Of a DNA stretch of 64,000 bases, positions 8,245-17,257 are shown one piece after another. A model generated the notes under the pieces. The model worked only from the letters and a program-made list of their open reading frames with translations, ran no database searches and had not been told where the DNA came from. Each line of letters opens with the position of its first letter. Position 1 is the first letter of the stretch. Origin of the DNA: Sphingobacterium olei (lineage in GTDB: Bacteria > Bacteroidota > Bacteroidia > Sphingobacteriales > Sphingobacteriaceae); assembly GCF_005048855.1 (NCBI RefSeq), contig NZ_SUME01000002.1, positions 351,047-415,046 of the forward strand. The letters run 5' to 3'. The position numbers and the translations under genes are program-made.

Positions 8245-11200
8245 CTATTGAAGGTGGTAAATTTTCTTATATTTATCATTCAGTGCCACAGTAGCGGCCA
8301 ATAGTTCTTCATCATCCGCATCCGATAATATCTTTTGATAATTATCTAAAGATGCAAACGCCAATCTCAAGCCCCTTCCATCCAAAGCAGCATTTTTATC
8401 CTGCATTACAGCATAATTATAATTCATTTCTTCATCAACGAATCTTAAATTTTTACCCGTAAGCAACCTAGCTTTTTCCAGTTCCTTTGTTTTATAGAGC
8501 GTATCCACGATAACACTGTTGAGGTATGCCTGTTTCATACTTGACACCTTTTTAGGCATATTGTCGTATGCGATCAAAGCGACCTCTTTTGCCTTGTCAA
8601 ATTTATTTTCGGTCATTAAAGATGTCAAGGAATTCAAAAAAACATTACTCAAAATAAAATTCTCATACATAAAATTGGAATCGGGATCAAAATGTTCTAA
8701 AGTATGTATATTCCCCCATCTATATTTTTGCGTTATATTGCGATGCAAGGTGTCACTGTTTATTAATGTAATTTCATCCGATATCTGGTTCAACTCCACG
8801 GGCATTAATCGATATACAAACCCTTCAGAAACTAAGTATTTATCCAATCCCATGAGGCTTTCTTCAGGAAGCATCATACCGAAATAAATAGGCCTCTCCC
8901 AATTGTTATTGGCCAATATTTCCATCATACAAAGTTCCGCCCGGCTTACATAATCTTTATTGTAGATCCATTCCATATGGTCTGGGATCGCCTTCTCCCA
9001 ATCCTTTGGCACAACCTTATTTCGAATCACAGAATCCTTATCTATCGGTAACTGTATTTTTTTAGTAGGGAGTATATTGACGTATTCGCCATTCTGCATC
9101 TGGATTTGGTTATTTCGGTTATCCGATAACATAATATCCACCAAAGTCCTTACATCCGTATGTGTCTCTATGTTCATATCTACCACAGGAAGACCATCCC
9201 TAACTCCTTTTGCGATCTTTGATACCTCAAAATTTAAAGGCAAACGCTTTGCCTCATTTATATCTTGCATAGATTGTTTCACATACCAATCCGATTGCAA
9301 ATAACTTAAATTGACAATACGCACATCGGTACGAATTCCCTCGACCTCCTGCAAATACCATAACGGAAAGGTGTCGTTGTCGGCATAGGTAAACAAAATA
9401 GCATTGGGTTCACAGGATGTTAAATAGTTGAAAGCAACTTCCCTCGTCATCGCTCTATCTGCTCGGTTGTGATCATCCCAGTTCTCGGTTATCAAAAGCC
9501 CAGGACCGACAGCCAAGCAGATCGCAAGAGATAAAAGGGAAGCAGGAATCAACATGATCTTCCGCTTCATGATATCGATCATGCCAAATACCCCTAAGCC
9601 TATCCAAATGGCAAAAACATAAAATGAACCTGCATAGGCATAGTCTCGCTCGCGGGGCTGCATTGGCGTCTGATTAAGATAAATGACGATAGCAATCCCT
9701 GTAAAAAAGAATAGAAGCGCCACAATCAATGCATCCTGTTTACGACGTTTGATATGCCAAAGCAAACCCATTATACCTAACAGTAGCGGTAGGAAAAAAT
9801 AATTGTTTCTTGAAGGATCGGATTGCATGGAAGGAGATAATGCTTCTTGTCCACCGAGACGAGCGTTATCTAAGAAATTAATTCCTGAAAGCCAATTTCC
9901 TTCTGTATACGTACCATGCCCTTGTTTATCATTTTGCCTTCCAGCGAAATTCCACATAAAATAACGCATATACATATCATTCAACTGATATGAAAAAAAG
10001 AAATTCAAATTATCCGCAAAAGTTGGTGATTGCGTTGGGTTTAGATTTAAATAATGCTGATAATAGGCGGTATGTTTTTCGCTATACATCCGCGGAAAAA
10101 GCGTCTCTTTGTCATAGGTATATTTGCGATTGGTTTCAATTTTGGTGTACCCGTTTTCATCTTTGCGATAGGTATATTGCGTCTGCGCCTCCTTTACTTT
10201 TGCATCAAAACTTGAACCTTTCAACAGGGGTTCACTGGCATATTGTTCCCGGCTTAAATAGCCTAAGAAAGAGAACACATTATCCGGGCCATTATTATTC
10301 AGCGAAATGTTAGTTTGGGCACGTATCAAAAGCATAGAATATGAGCTGAACCCCACAAGAACAAAGCAAATTCCTAAAACAACAACATTCAAAATTGGTT
10401 TGGTTCTGCGAATTGAATAAACAACCCCAAAAATCAAGGCTCCAAGAATAAACGCCATAAAAATCACGATACCAGATCCGAAAGGGAGCCCCAACGTATT
10501 GACAAAGAATAGATCAACATATGCTGCAGATTTTACCATATACTGCACCAAACCCCACAGTATAAAAGCCAATATCAGTATACCCAATCCCAAAGATTTC
10601 AAAATACCCTTCCAGGTTATTTGCTCGGTCTTTCTAAAATAAATTACCAACGCCAATGCAGGGATAGTAAGTAAGTTTAATAAATGCACACCGATAGATA
10701 GTCCCATTACATAGGCAATCATAAGCAGCCATTTGTTTGCATCGGGTTCATGGGCTCTTCTTTCCCATTTTAAAACCAACCAGAATACGACAGCAGTACA
10801 TAAAGACGACATGGCATACACTTCAGATTCTACCGCTGAATACCAAAATGTATCCGTAAAACTATAGGCTAAAGCACCAACCATCCCGGCTCCCATAATT
10901 TGCAGTATATGCCAATTGGTACCATTACCTTTCTTGTCGATTATTTTACGTGCTAAAGCGGTAATTGTCCAAAAGAGGAATACGATGGTTAGTCCACTAC
11001 AAATTGCAGAACCTATATTCATCCAAAAAGCGATACGGGTAGTATCACCGAAAGCAAAATTAGAAAACAAATTCTGAAGCATTAGAAACAGTGGAGCTCC
11101 GGGCTGGTGCACAATTTCTAATTTATACGCCGAAGCTATAAATTCGCCCGTATCCCACCAACTGGTAAAGGTATCAGCAGTGGCAATGTATACCATCGTA

Positions 11201-11253
11201 GCAACAGCCCCACATAGCCAGCCTACAAGATTGTTAATTTTAGCGTAGTTCAT
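8245..11253 (-). CDS. DUF2723 integral membrane protein, GT117-type protein O-mannosyltransferase candidate
   Basis: This is a 1002-residue protein. The first 600 residues hold about 12 or more hydrophobic segments, and the last 350 are soluble with a helical, TPR-like character. The N-terminus carries W-D-T-G-E-F-I-A-S-A-Y-K-L-E and H-Q-P-G-A-P, the acidic first-loop motif typical of DUF2723 and reminiscent of GT-C glycosyltransferases, where the Asp/Glu is catalytic. Human TMEM260, an O-mannosyltransferase placed in GT117, is homologous to this family. From this I infer that the bacterial protein transfers a sugar from a lipid carrier to exported proteins. It is transcribed alone. Its substrates cannot be seen here. 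Confidence 0.8.
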   Translation of the reverse strand: MNYAKINNLVGWLCGAVATMVYIATADTFTSWWDTGEFIASAYKLEIVHQPGAPLFLMLQNLFSNFAFGDTTRIAFWMNIGSAICSGLTIVFLFWTITALARKIIDKKGNGTNWHILQIMGAGMVGALAYSFTDTFWYSAVESEVYAMSSLCTAVVFWLVLKWERRAHEPDANKWLLMIAYVMGLSIGVHLLNLLTIPALALVIYFRKTEQITWKGILKSLGLGILILAFILWGLVQYMVKSAAYVDLFFVNTLGLPFGSGIVIFMAFILGALIFGVVYSIRRTKPILNVVVLGICFVLVGFSSYSMLLIRAQTNISLNNNGPDNVFSFLGYLSREQYASEPLLKGSSFDAKVKEAQTQYTYRKDENGYTKIETNRKYTYDKETLFPRMYSEKHTAYYQHYLNLNPTQSPTFADNLNFFFSYQLNDMYMRYFMWNFAGRQNDKQGHGTYTEGNWLSGINFLDNARLGGQEALSPSMQSDPSRNNYFFLPLLLGIMGLLWHIKRRKQDALIVALLFFFTGIAIVIYLNQTPMQPRERDYAYAGSFYVFAIWIGLGVFGMIDIMKRKIMLIPASLLSLAICLAVGPGLLITENWDDHNRADRAMTREVAFNYLTSCEPNAILFTYADNDTFPLWYLQEVEGIRTDVRIVNLSYLQSDWYVKQSMQDINEAKRLPLNFEVSKIAKGVRDGLPVVDMNIETHTDVRTLVDIMLSDNRNNQIQMQNGEYVNILPTKKIQLPIDKDSVIRNKVVPKDWEKAIPDHMEWIYNKDYVSRAELCMMEILANNNWERPIYFGMMLPEESLMGLDKYLVSEGFVYRLMPVELNQISDEITLINSDTLHRNITQKYRWGNIHTLEHFDPDSNFMYENFILSNVFLNSLTSLMTENKFDKAKEVALIAYDNMPKKVSSMKQAYLNSVIVDTLYKTKELEKARLLTGKNLRFVDEEMNYNYAVMQDKNAALDGRGLRLAFASLDNYQKILSDADDEELLAATVALNDKYKKIYHLQ

Positions 11254-11325
11254 ATCCTAGGAATTAGTTGTTTACGATTAAAGTTAAACACTAGATCCTG
11301 TATATCACATGGATTAACACTATTT

Positions 11326-11363
11326 AACAACAAAAAAGAGGCGATTGCCTCTTTTTTGTTGTT
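11326..11363 (-). terminator. Terminator downstream of metF
   Basis: A perfect 17-bp stem (11326-11342 with 11347-11363) and a 4-base loop span the metF stop codon. The stem is A/T-rich outside and G/C-rich at the loop, and lies upstream of the DUF2723 gene on the same strand. Confidence 0.75.
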
Positions 11364-12318
11364 AAAATAACTTCTCTACGATTTTTTTTGTTGGCCCAGG
11401 ATTACTCATGGTATAGAAGTGTAATACCGGTGCCCCAAATTTAATCAGCTCCTTACACTGCTCCACAAGCCACTCCCCACCTACTTGCCTTACATCGGCA
11501 TTAGTCTTACATTCGGATACTGCATCACTGAGTTCCTCTGGAATATCCAAATGAAAAATCTTTGGCAGCGTAATCAGCTGCTTTTTCGTCGTCAATGGTT
11601 TCAGCCCCGGTATAATAGGGACGTGAATACCGTTATCGCGGCATTTGGTTACGAATTCTTTATACTTTTCTACATTATAGAACATCTGGGTTACAATAAA
11701 TTCCGCACCCATATCTACTTTCTTCTTCAACCATTTGAAATCTGTATTGAAATTGGGCGCTTCAAAATGCTTTTCAGGATAGCCGGCCACACCGATACAA
11801 AAGTTCGTTTTTTCAGAAAGCTCAATATCTTCGTGAAGATATTGGCCACGGTTCATATCCGCCACCTGTTGCAATAGGTCGGTAGCATACGCGTGCCCAC
11901 CTGGTGTAGGAATAAAATCCGAATCCCCTTTACGTGCATCGCCGCGGAGCACCAATACATTGTCTATTCCTAAGAAATTAAGATCAATAAGTGCGTTCTC
12001 CGTTTCTTCTTTCGTAAATCCGCCACATATCAGATGCGGAACAGCGTCAACCTTATATTTACTCATGATCGCTGCACAGATAGCTACAGTACCCGGACGC
12101 TTGCGGTACGCAACTCGCTCGAGCAACCCATTATCATGTTGTTTATATAGGTAATCCTCGCGGTGATAGGTAACATCGATAAAAGGGGGTTTGAACTCCA
12201 TAAGTTCATCCATTGTCTTGAAGATACTTTGAATACCCTGCCCCTTTGCGGGAGGCAACAATTCAAAAGAAAACAATGTTTTTCCTTTCGCGTTTTTTAT
12301 ATGATCAACGATTTTCAT
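11362..12318 (-). CDS. metF: Methylenetetrahydrofolate reductase
   Basis: It reduces 5,10-methylene-tetrahydrofolate to 5-methyl-tetrahydrofolate, the methyl donor for methionine synthesis, using FAD. The 318-residue protein has the family hallmarks: F-S-F-E-L-L-P-P near residue 16 (catalytic Glu region), D-V-T-Y-H near 49, L-R-G-D-A-R-K-G near 124 and T-Q-M-F-Y near 209. The start codon is followed by the canonical K-I-V-D-H-I beginning. A SAM-I riboswitch precedes it, consistent with repression when methionine/SAM is plentiful. It lies downstream of rpsP and rimM on the same strand, so read-through from that operon is possible. Confidence 0.96.
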   Translation of the reverse strand: MKIVDHIKNAKGKTLFSFELLPPAKGQGIQSIFKTMDELMEFKPPFIDVTYHREDYLYKQHDNGLLERVAYRKRPGTVAICAAIMSKYKVDAVPHLICGGFTKEETENALIDLNFLGIDNVLVLRGDARKGDSDFIPTPGGHAYATDLLQQVADMNRGQYLHEDIELSEKTNFCIGVAGYPEKHFEAPNFNTDFKWLKKKVDMGAEFIVTQMFYNVEKYKEFVTKCRDNGIHVPIIPGLKPLTTKKQLITLPKIFHLDIPEELSDAVSECKTNADVRQVGGEWLVEQCKELIKFGAPVLHFYTMSNPGPTKKIVEKLF

Positions 12319-12459
12319 CTAAATAAATTATCTTAAAGGTGATGAAGCGTGCATGAGCTATATTTAATTACCGTCTTTTTGTACGGTAACTCGTGCAGAT
12401 TTCATTTGATTTTTATTGTTTTAGGCTCAGAGAAAACGCACAGGTATCGTGTTTCTTCA
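12319..12459 (-). promoter_or_regulatory. Expression-platform region of the metF riboswitch, with an element shared with the tdh leader
   Basis: Between the S-box aptamer and the metF ATG the minus-strand RNA can form an interrupted stem. 12405-12401 pairs with 12346-12342 (atgaa/ttcat), then there is a 3x3 internal loop, then 12397-12387 pairs with 12360-12350 (one C.A mismatch, one G.U). A small inner hairpin has ccgt/acgg pairing. The 3' strand TAGCTCATGCA, the following GCTTCA and the stretch AATTTATTTAGATGAAA at the start codon are repeated almost exactly before the threonine dehydrogenase gene (61601-61647). How SAM binding acts on this structure is not visible; no classical terminator with a T run is present, so translational control is possible. 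Confidence 0.6.
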
Positions 12460-12562
12460 GCTTATCTTTCCCGACCGAAGACGAGTAGAATGCAGCACCT
12501 TGACCAAGTGTCAGGTTGCTAAGGCTTCAGTGGGTCTATTCCCTCTGCCTTTCTCTATAAGC
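12457..12562 (-). ncRNA. SAM-I (S-box) riboswitch aptamer upstream of metF
   Basis: Read on the minus strand, the P1 strands CTTAT (12561-12557) and ATAAG (12465-12461) enclose an S-box core. AAGGC/GCCTT forms P2, with GAGGGA and TGAAGCC around the kink-turn. GACCC is the pseudoknot strand. AGCAACC pairs with AAGGTGCT for P3. A P4 arm with a CTTCGG-type loop is followed by GGGAAAGATAAG. These are the conserved features of the SAM-I family, which binds S-adenosylmethionine. It starts 43 bases after the rimM stop and precedes metF, the expected kind of target. Confidence 0.93.
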
Positions 12563-12604
12563 GTCGCTAATATCGGCAATAAGAAGTAAAAAGTCAAAAT
12601 TATT

Positions 12605-13129
12605 TTACTCCCTATATAAATCTACCAGTCCTTCCGGCAACTCTACTTCGATGGTTCCCTCTTCTCCGTCTATTCCAAGGATCAGATCATCGGAAAGCGG
12701 AAACATCAATTCTTTGCCATCCATATTGACCGTAGCGATAAACTGCTGCGGCATTTCCTGTACAGCGGTAATCTCGCCCAATTCACCGTGATGTTCATCT
12801 ATGACTAAATAGCCTATCAGATCGGTGTACCGAAAATCATCTGGATCACGCACAGGCATCTTATCATTTGGCAGATAGATTTTTTTACGCAATAGCGGTT
12901 GGGCCTTGTCGATATGATCGATATCTTCAAACGTAGCGTAAGCTGTACTATTTTTTTGTAATTTCAATTCATCCACGAAGTACGGGATAAGTTTCTTGTT
13001 CTCCTCGACAAAGAGCACATCAAATTCCAAATCCATATAGTCTTCAAACTCAAAAAAGACCTGAACTTCACCCTTTAGACCTCTGGTCTTAGAGATATAA
13101 CCGATATAAAAACTTTGATCTAGTGTCAT
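12605..13129 (-). CDS. rimM: 16S rRNA processing protein RimM
   Basis: RimM assists maturation of the 30S subunit head and binds ribosomal protein S19. The 174-residue protein has the N-terminal RimM barrel (G-Y-I-S-K-T-R-G-L-K-G-E-V near residues 9-21) and the C-terminal PRC-barrel (D-L-I-G-Y-L-V near 103 and E-L-M-F-P-L near 143). It is the second gene of an rpsP-rimM pair, 60 bases after rpsP with a hairpin between. This pairing is common in bacteria and supports both assignments. Confidence 0.95.
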   Translation of the reverse strand: MTLDQSFYIGYISKTRGLKGEVQVFFEFEDYMDLEFDVLFVEENKKLIPYFVDELKLQKNSTAYATFEDIDHIDKAQPLLRKKIYLPNDKMPVRDPDDFRYTDLIGYLVIDEHHGELGEITAVQEMPQQFIATVNMDGKELMFPLSDDLILGIDGEEGTIEVELPEGLVDLYRE

Positions 13130-13143
13130 GTTGTCATATAAAA

Positions 13144-13169
13144 AAAGCCGGTTCCTAAGATCCGGCTTT
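13144..13169 (-). terminator. Intercistronic hairpin between rpsP and rimM
   Basis: AAAGCCGG (13144-13151) pairs with CCGGCTTT (13162-13169), and the minus strand continues into a T tract. It probably attenuates rimM relative to the ribosomal protein gene. Confidence 0.65.
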
Positions 13170-13189
13170 CCTGAATACTTTGTGAAAGA

Positions 13190-13732
13190 TTAACCTTCGG
13201 TTTCTTCTGTGTTCTCTGCGCTTTCAGTCACTTCTGAAGCCACTTCTTCTTCAGCAGGAGCTTCTTCCGCTACGGGAGCATTTTTCGCTGCGATAGCAGC
13301 TGCTTTTTCTTCTTTTTTCTTAGCTTCAACAGCTAGAGCAGCTTTTTTAACCTCCTCTTTAGTTTGCGCTAAGCCTGATTTTTTACCTGCGATTTTAGCT
13401 TCGTTAGCTTCTGTCCAAGCAGTGAATTTTGCTTCAGCAGCAGCTTCGTCGAAAGCACCTTTTTTCACACCGCCCTGTAAGTGTTTTTTGTAAAGAACGC
13501 CTTTATCCGAAAGGATAGTACGAGCTGTGTCAGTAGGTTGTGCTCCTTTATTCAACCAATCCAACGCTTTTTCAAAATCCAAAACGATAGTCGCTGGATT
13601 TGTGTTTGGATTGTAAGATCCTAAACGCTCAATGAATTTACCATCACGTGGAGCACGTGAATCTGCTACTACTACGTGATAAAAAGGACGTCCTTTTTTA
13701 CCATGTCTTTGCAATCTGATTTTAGTTGCCAT
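13190..13732 (-). CDS. rpsP: 30S ribosomal protein S16 with acidic C-terminal extension
   Basis: The first 80 residues are a standard S16 ([18 protein letters not shown], then [15 protein letters not shown]), a primary 30S-binding protein that stabilises 16S rRNA. The remaining roughly 95 residues are Ala/Lys/Glu-rich and end in an acidic run. Such an extension is usual in Bacteroidota S16 and is probably disordered. The gene is the first of the rpsP-rimM operon and has its own promoter in the divergent region with the addA-like gene. Confidence 0.97.
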   Translation of the reverse strand: MATKIRLQRHGKKGRPFYHVVVADSRAPRDGKFIERLGSYNPNTNPATIVLDFEKALDWLNKGAQPTDTARTILSDKGVLYKKHLQGGVKKGAFDEAAAEAKFTAWTEANEAKIAGKKSGLAQTKEEVKKAALAVEAKKKEEKAAAIAAKNAPVAEEAPAEEEVASEVTESAENTEETEG

Positions 13733-13788
13733 GTTTAATTTAATTTATGTATTCAACATATCCCCCGTACAATATATAAGAGGGGACG

Positions 13789-13796
13789 CAAAGATA
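13789..13796 (-). promoter_or_regulatory. rpsP -7 promoter box
   Basis: The minus strand reads TATCTTTG, a perfect TAnnTTTG match, 56 bases before the rpsP start codon. No clean -33 element is seen. Confidence 0.5.
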
Positions 13797-13901
13797 GTAA
13801 TTATTTTTTAGATTGATAACTCGATATAAAGATAATTGATTTGGGCAAATAAAAAGACCCAAATATTCTGTAACTTCAACATTCCAAATTGACAGTTTCT
13901 A

Positions 13902-16900
13902 ATGGCTAAAATAGCTCCTCTAAAAATATTAAAGGCTTCTGCAGGCTCGGGTAAAACGTTCAGTCTTACGGTACATTACCTGACCTTGTTGCTTTCCAAA
14001 GAAAACAGCTATCGTGAAATATTAGCCGTCACTTTTACGAATAAGGCTACTGCTGAAATGAAAGAGCGCATCTTGGATGTGCTTCAAGCGTTGGCTATCG
14101 GATATGACAGCAAAAAAATCAACGATTACCGCAAACTATTGTTAGCGAAATTCCCAACATGGGATCAGGAAACTTTACAGGAAAAAACATATCAGGTCTA
14201 CAGAAAAATATTACACGACTACAGTCATTTCACCATTAGTACTATTGATGGCTTCTCCCAAAAGGTAATCCGCAGTTTCACCTATGAACTCAATCTAGAT
14301 GCGGGTTACAAAATCGAAATGAATACAAACAAGGTAAAACAAGACCTGACCGTCATGCTCAACCAATTATTGGATGAGCGACCAGACTTGTTGGAGTGGA
14401 TTATCGCCTATGCCGAAAAGAAAATCACCAACAATGAGAATTGGAATTACCGCCAACAACTCATGAAACTTGCCAGTTTGATTTTCTCGGAGAATTTTCA
14501 GGAATTCGATGGTTATTTGAATATTGCTGATGCCAAAGAAGTTTTTAATTTACTAAACAAAGAAGTAGATGCAACAACGAAGACCTTCCTCGAAGCACTC
14601 AGTCAAGCAATAACAACTTTTAATACGTTATTTAAAAATTTCGGTCTCGGAGCGGATGACCTGAAAGGAAAATCCCGAAATAAACTCTTCTCTGCAAGTA
14701 AGACGGATTCCAATATTTCGAAATTATCCCCTACAGACTTGCAAAAAATATTTGATAAATTCTTGGGACTGATAGATAATGAAGATGCCTTCACCGACCA
14801 AAACAAGGATGTGAGGTATGATATCATCCAACAGCTTACGCCTGTACTAAATAGTATCGCAGATCTGTATCGCTATTTCCCCAATTACCTCGCTTATCAA
14901 GCCGTACAAAATAACCTGTACTATTTAAGACTGCTCAAAGAAATGAGTGACCTATTGGGACGATGGAGAAAGGAAAACGGTGCACAATTAATTTCCGACT
15001 CACAAATATTATTGAGTAAGCTGGGACTAGACGAGCATAACGATCCGACTTTCATCTGGGAAAAAATAGGAAATCGATACAATTATTTCCTATTTGACGA
15101 ATTTCAGGACACTTCACGTATTCAATGGAAAAATTATAGCCCGCTCTTAATCAATGCACTCGGAAATGCAACTGGAGAATTAAGCGAACACCTCATTGTA
15201 GGCGATGTAAAACAAAGCATTTACCGGTGGAGAAATGGTGATTGGCGGATCCTACTCCATCAAGCCGAACAGCAGGTAGCGGATACGTTCCACCTCATGC
15301 CCGATAAAAGAACCAGCTTTATTGAAAATGGGGCTTTAGAAACGAATTTTAGAAGTCTGCCCAATATCATCCGGCTAAACAACTACCTTTTCAAAACGAT
15401 TCCATATAAACTACAAGCTATACTGAACGAAAAGGTACTCGATAAACTGACTGCAGAAGGCAAAGAATGGTGGCGGGAGTCAGGCAATGACAATATGCTT
15501 ATCAATGCCTATGAAAACAGTCAACAGCTCATTCCTGAAAGTAAACTAACCGACACCTTAAAACCGGGCTCTATAGACATTCTTTATTTTCCAGTCACTT
15601 CTGGTGCTTGGAGAAGAAACCAAGTGGAAGAAACTTCCATTGAAACATTGTGTAAGCAAGTAGGTGAATGGATCGGAAGTAAGCGATATAAAGCCAATCA
15701 AATCGGCATATTGGTACGTAGTAATGCACAGGCTAGGGTAGTGATTCAGCATTTGATGGATTTCAAGAACACACATGCGATAGATTTTGAAGTCATCTCT
15801 GGAGATGCACTTGCACTGATCTCCAATGATGCTATATTATTGTTGATTGAAACGCTCAAAGCCTTGGTATACAACTCGGACAAGCATATTATACATCGTG
15901 CAAAAATAGCCTACTTGTATCACGTCATGCAACACAACATGAGTTTTGACGATGCTATCTGGCTCGATTTTAAATCCAATGAGATCAGGGATCTGAACAC
16001 GGTTTTACCCGATCAACTGATAAACAACTGGGAAAACTGGCAAAAGCTACCCCTGGTTCACTTAGTCGAAAAACTCATTGAAATCTATCATTTAACAGAA
16101 AGTGGAAACATCCACCTACCTTATATCTTAGCATTTAAAGATATTGTTACCTCTTTTTCCACCAATGGTGAGCGTGGTATTATCCAATTTTTAGACTTTT
16201 GGGAAGAAGATGGTAACCGTGCCGTTCTTCCTTCTAATGGAAAAGTAAATGCGATTGAGGTTACCACAATACATAAATCTAAAGGACTAGCTTACGATGT
16301 GGTCATGCTCCCTTTTTGTTCATGGGATCTGGATGGAATGACAAATGGTGACTTCTGGATACAGACCCACGAAACGCCTTTTGCGCAATTAGGGAAGTTA
16401 CCCATTAAATACAATGGACAAGTAGGGGGGTCCATCTTCTACAAACAGTACTTTGAAGAAATGCTCTTCAACTATATGGATGCATTGAACACGTTATATG
16501 TAGCAACTACGCGAGCTATTGAGCATCTCTATATCTCCGCTCCCTTATTCAAAGAGACGGTAGACAAGAAAACAGGAGAAATTATGGGGTTCGAAATCAA
16601 AAATGAATATATCAGCGATTTAGTATATCAAGTGTTAGATCATATCGAAGCACCTTTCCGAGTGGAAAATGGAGAAATCCATGTTCAACACCCTATCCCC
16701 CAGGAAGAGGAGGGAGCTATTTCTTCTGATTTCATTGCGTTAGATCGTTATCCTGTTTCAAAGGAGCTGGAAAAAGCCTTGGAAAAATCATCGAAGCGCA
16801 CCATTAACAATATCCTAATGCTTGAAAAAGCTTCTCAATATGGTATCTTGGCGCATGAGATTATGTCCGAAGTATCAACCGAAAATGATGTAGATGCACT

Positions 16901-17255
16901 GGTCGATAAGTATATTGAAGAAGGAGTCTTATCCAAGGAAGAGCGTCCATATCTTTTGAACGAGATACAACAGATATGGCATCACCCCGAAATCAACAAA
17001 TGGTTAGTGGGCAATTATAAAATATGGAATGAAGCGAGTATCATCACGGCAGATGGAGAGACGATACGTCCAGACAAGGTATTTACGAGTATCGAAGAAA
17101 CGATTGTACTCGATTTTAAATTTACACAAGGCGATTATATCGGACATAAATCCCAAGTCGACAAATACACCAAAACATTACATGACCTTGGTTATAAAAA
17201 TGTAAAAGGATATTTGTATTATGCCAAGTCCAATCAATTAGTTGAAGTAATCTAA
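13902..17255 (+). CDS. UvrD/RecB-type helicase-nuclease, AddA-like subunit
   Basis: This 1117-residue protein joins a superfamily 1A helicase to a C-terminal PD-(D/E)XK nuclease, as in AddA/RecB. It would unwind and resect double-strand breaks for recombination. Seen directly: Walker A ASAGSGKT at residues 12-19, F-T-N-K-A-T-A-E-M-K-E-R (motif Ia), F-D-E-F-Q-D-T (motif II) near 398, Q-S-I-Y-R-W-R-N-G-D (motif III), T-I-H-K-S-K-G-L near 790 (motif V), and V-A-T-T-R-A near 867 (motif VI). The nuclease part carries G-I-L-A-H-E at about 981, R-P-D-K near 1056, D-F-K near 1070 and Q-V-D-K-Y near 1085. The next gene begins 3 bases after the stop and encodes the AddB-like partner. Confidence 0.92.
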   Translation: MAKIAPLKILKASAGSGKTFSLTVHYLTLLLSKENSYREILAVTFTNKATAEMKERILDVLQALAIGYDSKKINDYRKLLLAKFPTWDQETLQEKTYQVYRKILHDYSHFTISTIDGFSQKVIRSFTYELNLDAGYKIEMNTNKVKQDLTVMLNQLLDERPDLLEWIIAYAEKKITNNENWNYRQQLMKLASLIFSENFQEFDGYLNIADAKEVFNLLNKEVDATTKTFLEALSQAITTFNTLFKNFGLGADDLKGKSRNKLFSASKTDSNISKLSPTDLQKIFDKFLGLIDNEDAFTDQNKDVRYDIIQQLTPVLNSIADLYRYFPNYLAYQAVQNNLYYLRLLKEMSDLLGRWRKENGAQLISDSQILLSKLGLDEHNDPTFIWEKIGNRYNYFLFDEFQDTSRIQWKNYSPLLINALGNATGELSEHLIVGDVKQSIYRWRNGDWRILLHQAEQQVADTFHLMPDKRTSFIENGALETNFRSLPNIIRLNNYLFKTIPYKLQAILNEKVLDKLTAEGKEWWRESGNDNMLINAYENSQQLIPESKLTDTLKPGSIDILYFPVTSGAWRRNQVEETSIETLCKQVGEWIGSKRYKANQIGILVRSNAQARVVIQHLMDFKNTHAIDFEVISGDALALISNDAILLLIETLKALVYNSDKHIIHRAKIAYLYHVMQHNMSFDDAIWLDFKSNEIRDLNTVLPDQLINNWENWQKLPLVHLVEKLIEIYHLTESGNIHLPYILAFKDIVTSFSTNGERGIIQFLDFWEEDGNRAVLPSNGKVNAIEVTTIHKSKGLAYDVVMLPFCSWDLDGMTNGDFWIQTHETPFAQLGKLPIKYNGQVGGSIFYKQYFEEMLFNYMDALNTLYVATTRAIEHLYISAPLFKETVDKKTGEIMGFEIKNEYISDLVYQVLDHIEAPFRVENGEIHVQHPIPQEEEGAISSDFIALDRYPVSKELEKALEKSSKRTINNILMLEKASQYGILAHEIMSEVSTENDVDALVDKYIEEGVLSKEERPYLLNEIQQIWHHPEINKWLVGNYKIWNEASIITADGETIRPDKVFTSIEETIVLDFKFTQGDYIGHKSQVDKYTKTLHDLGYKNVKGYLYYAKSNQLVEVI

Positions 17256-17257
17256 TC

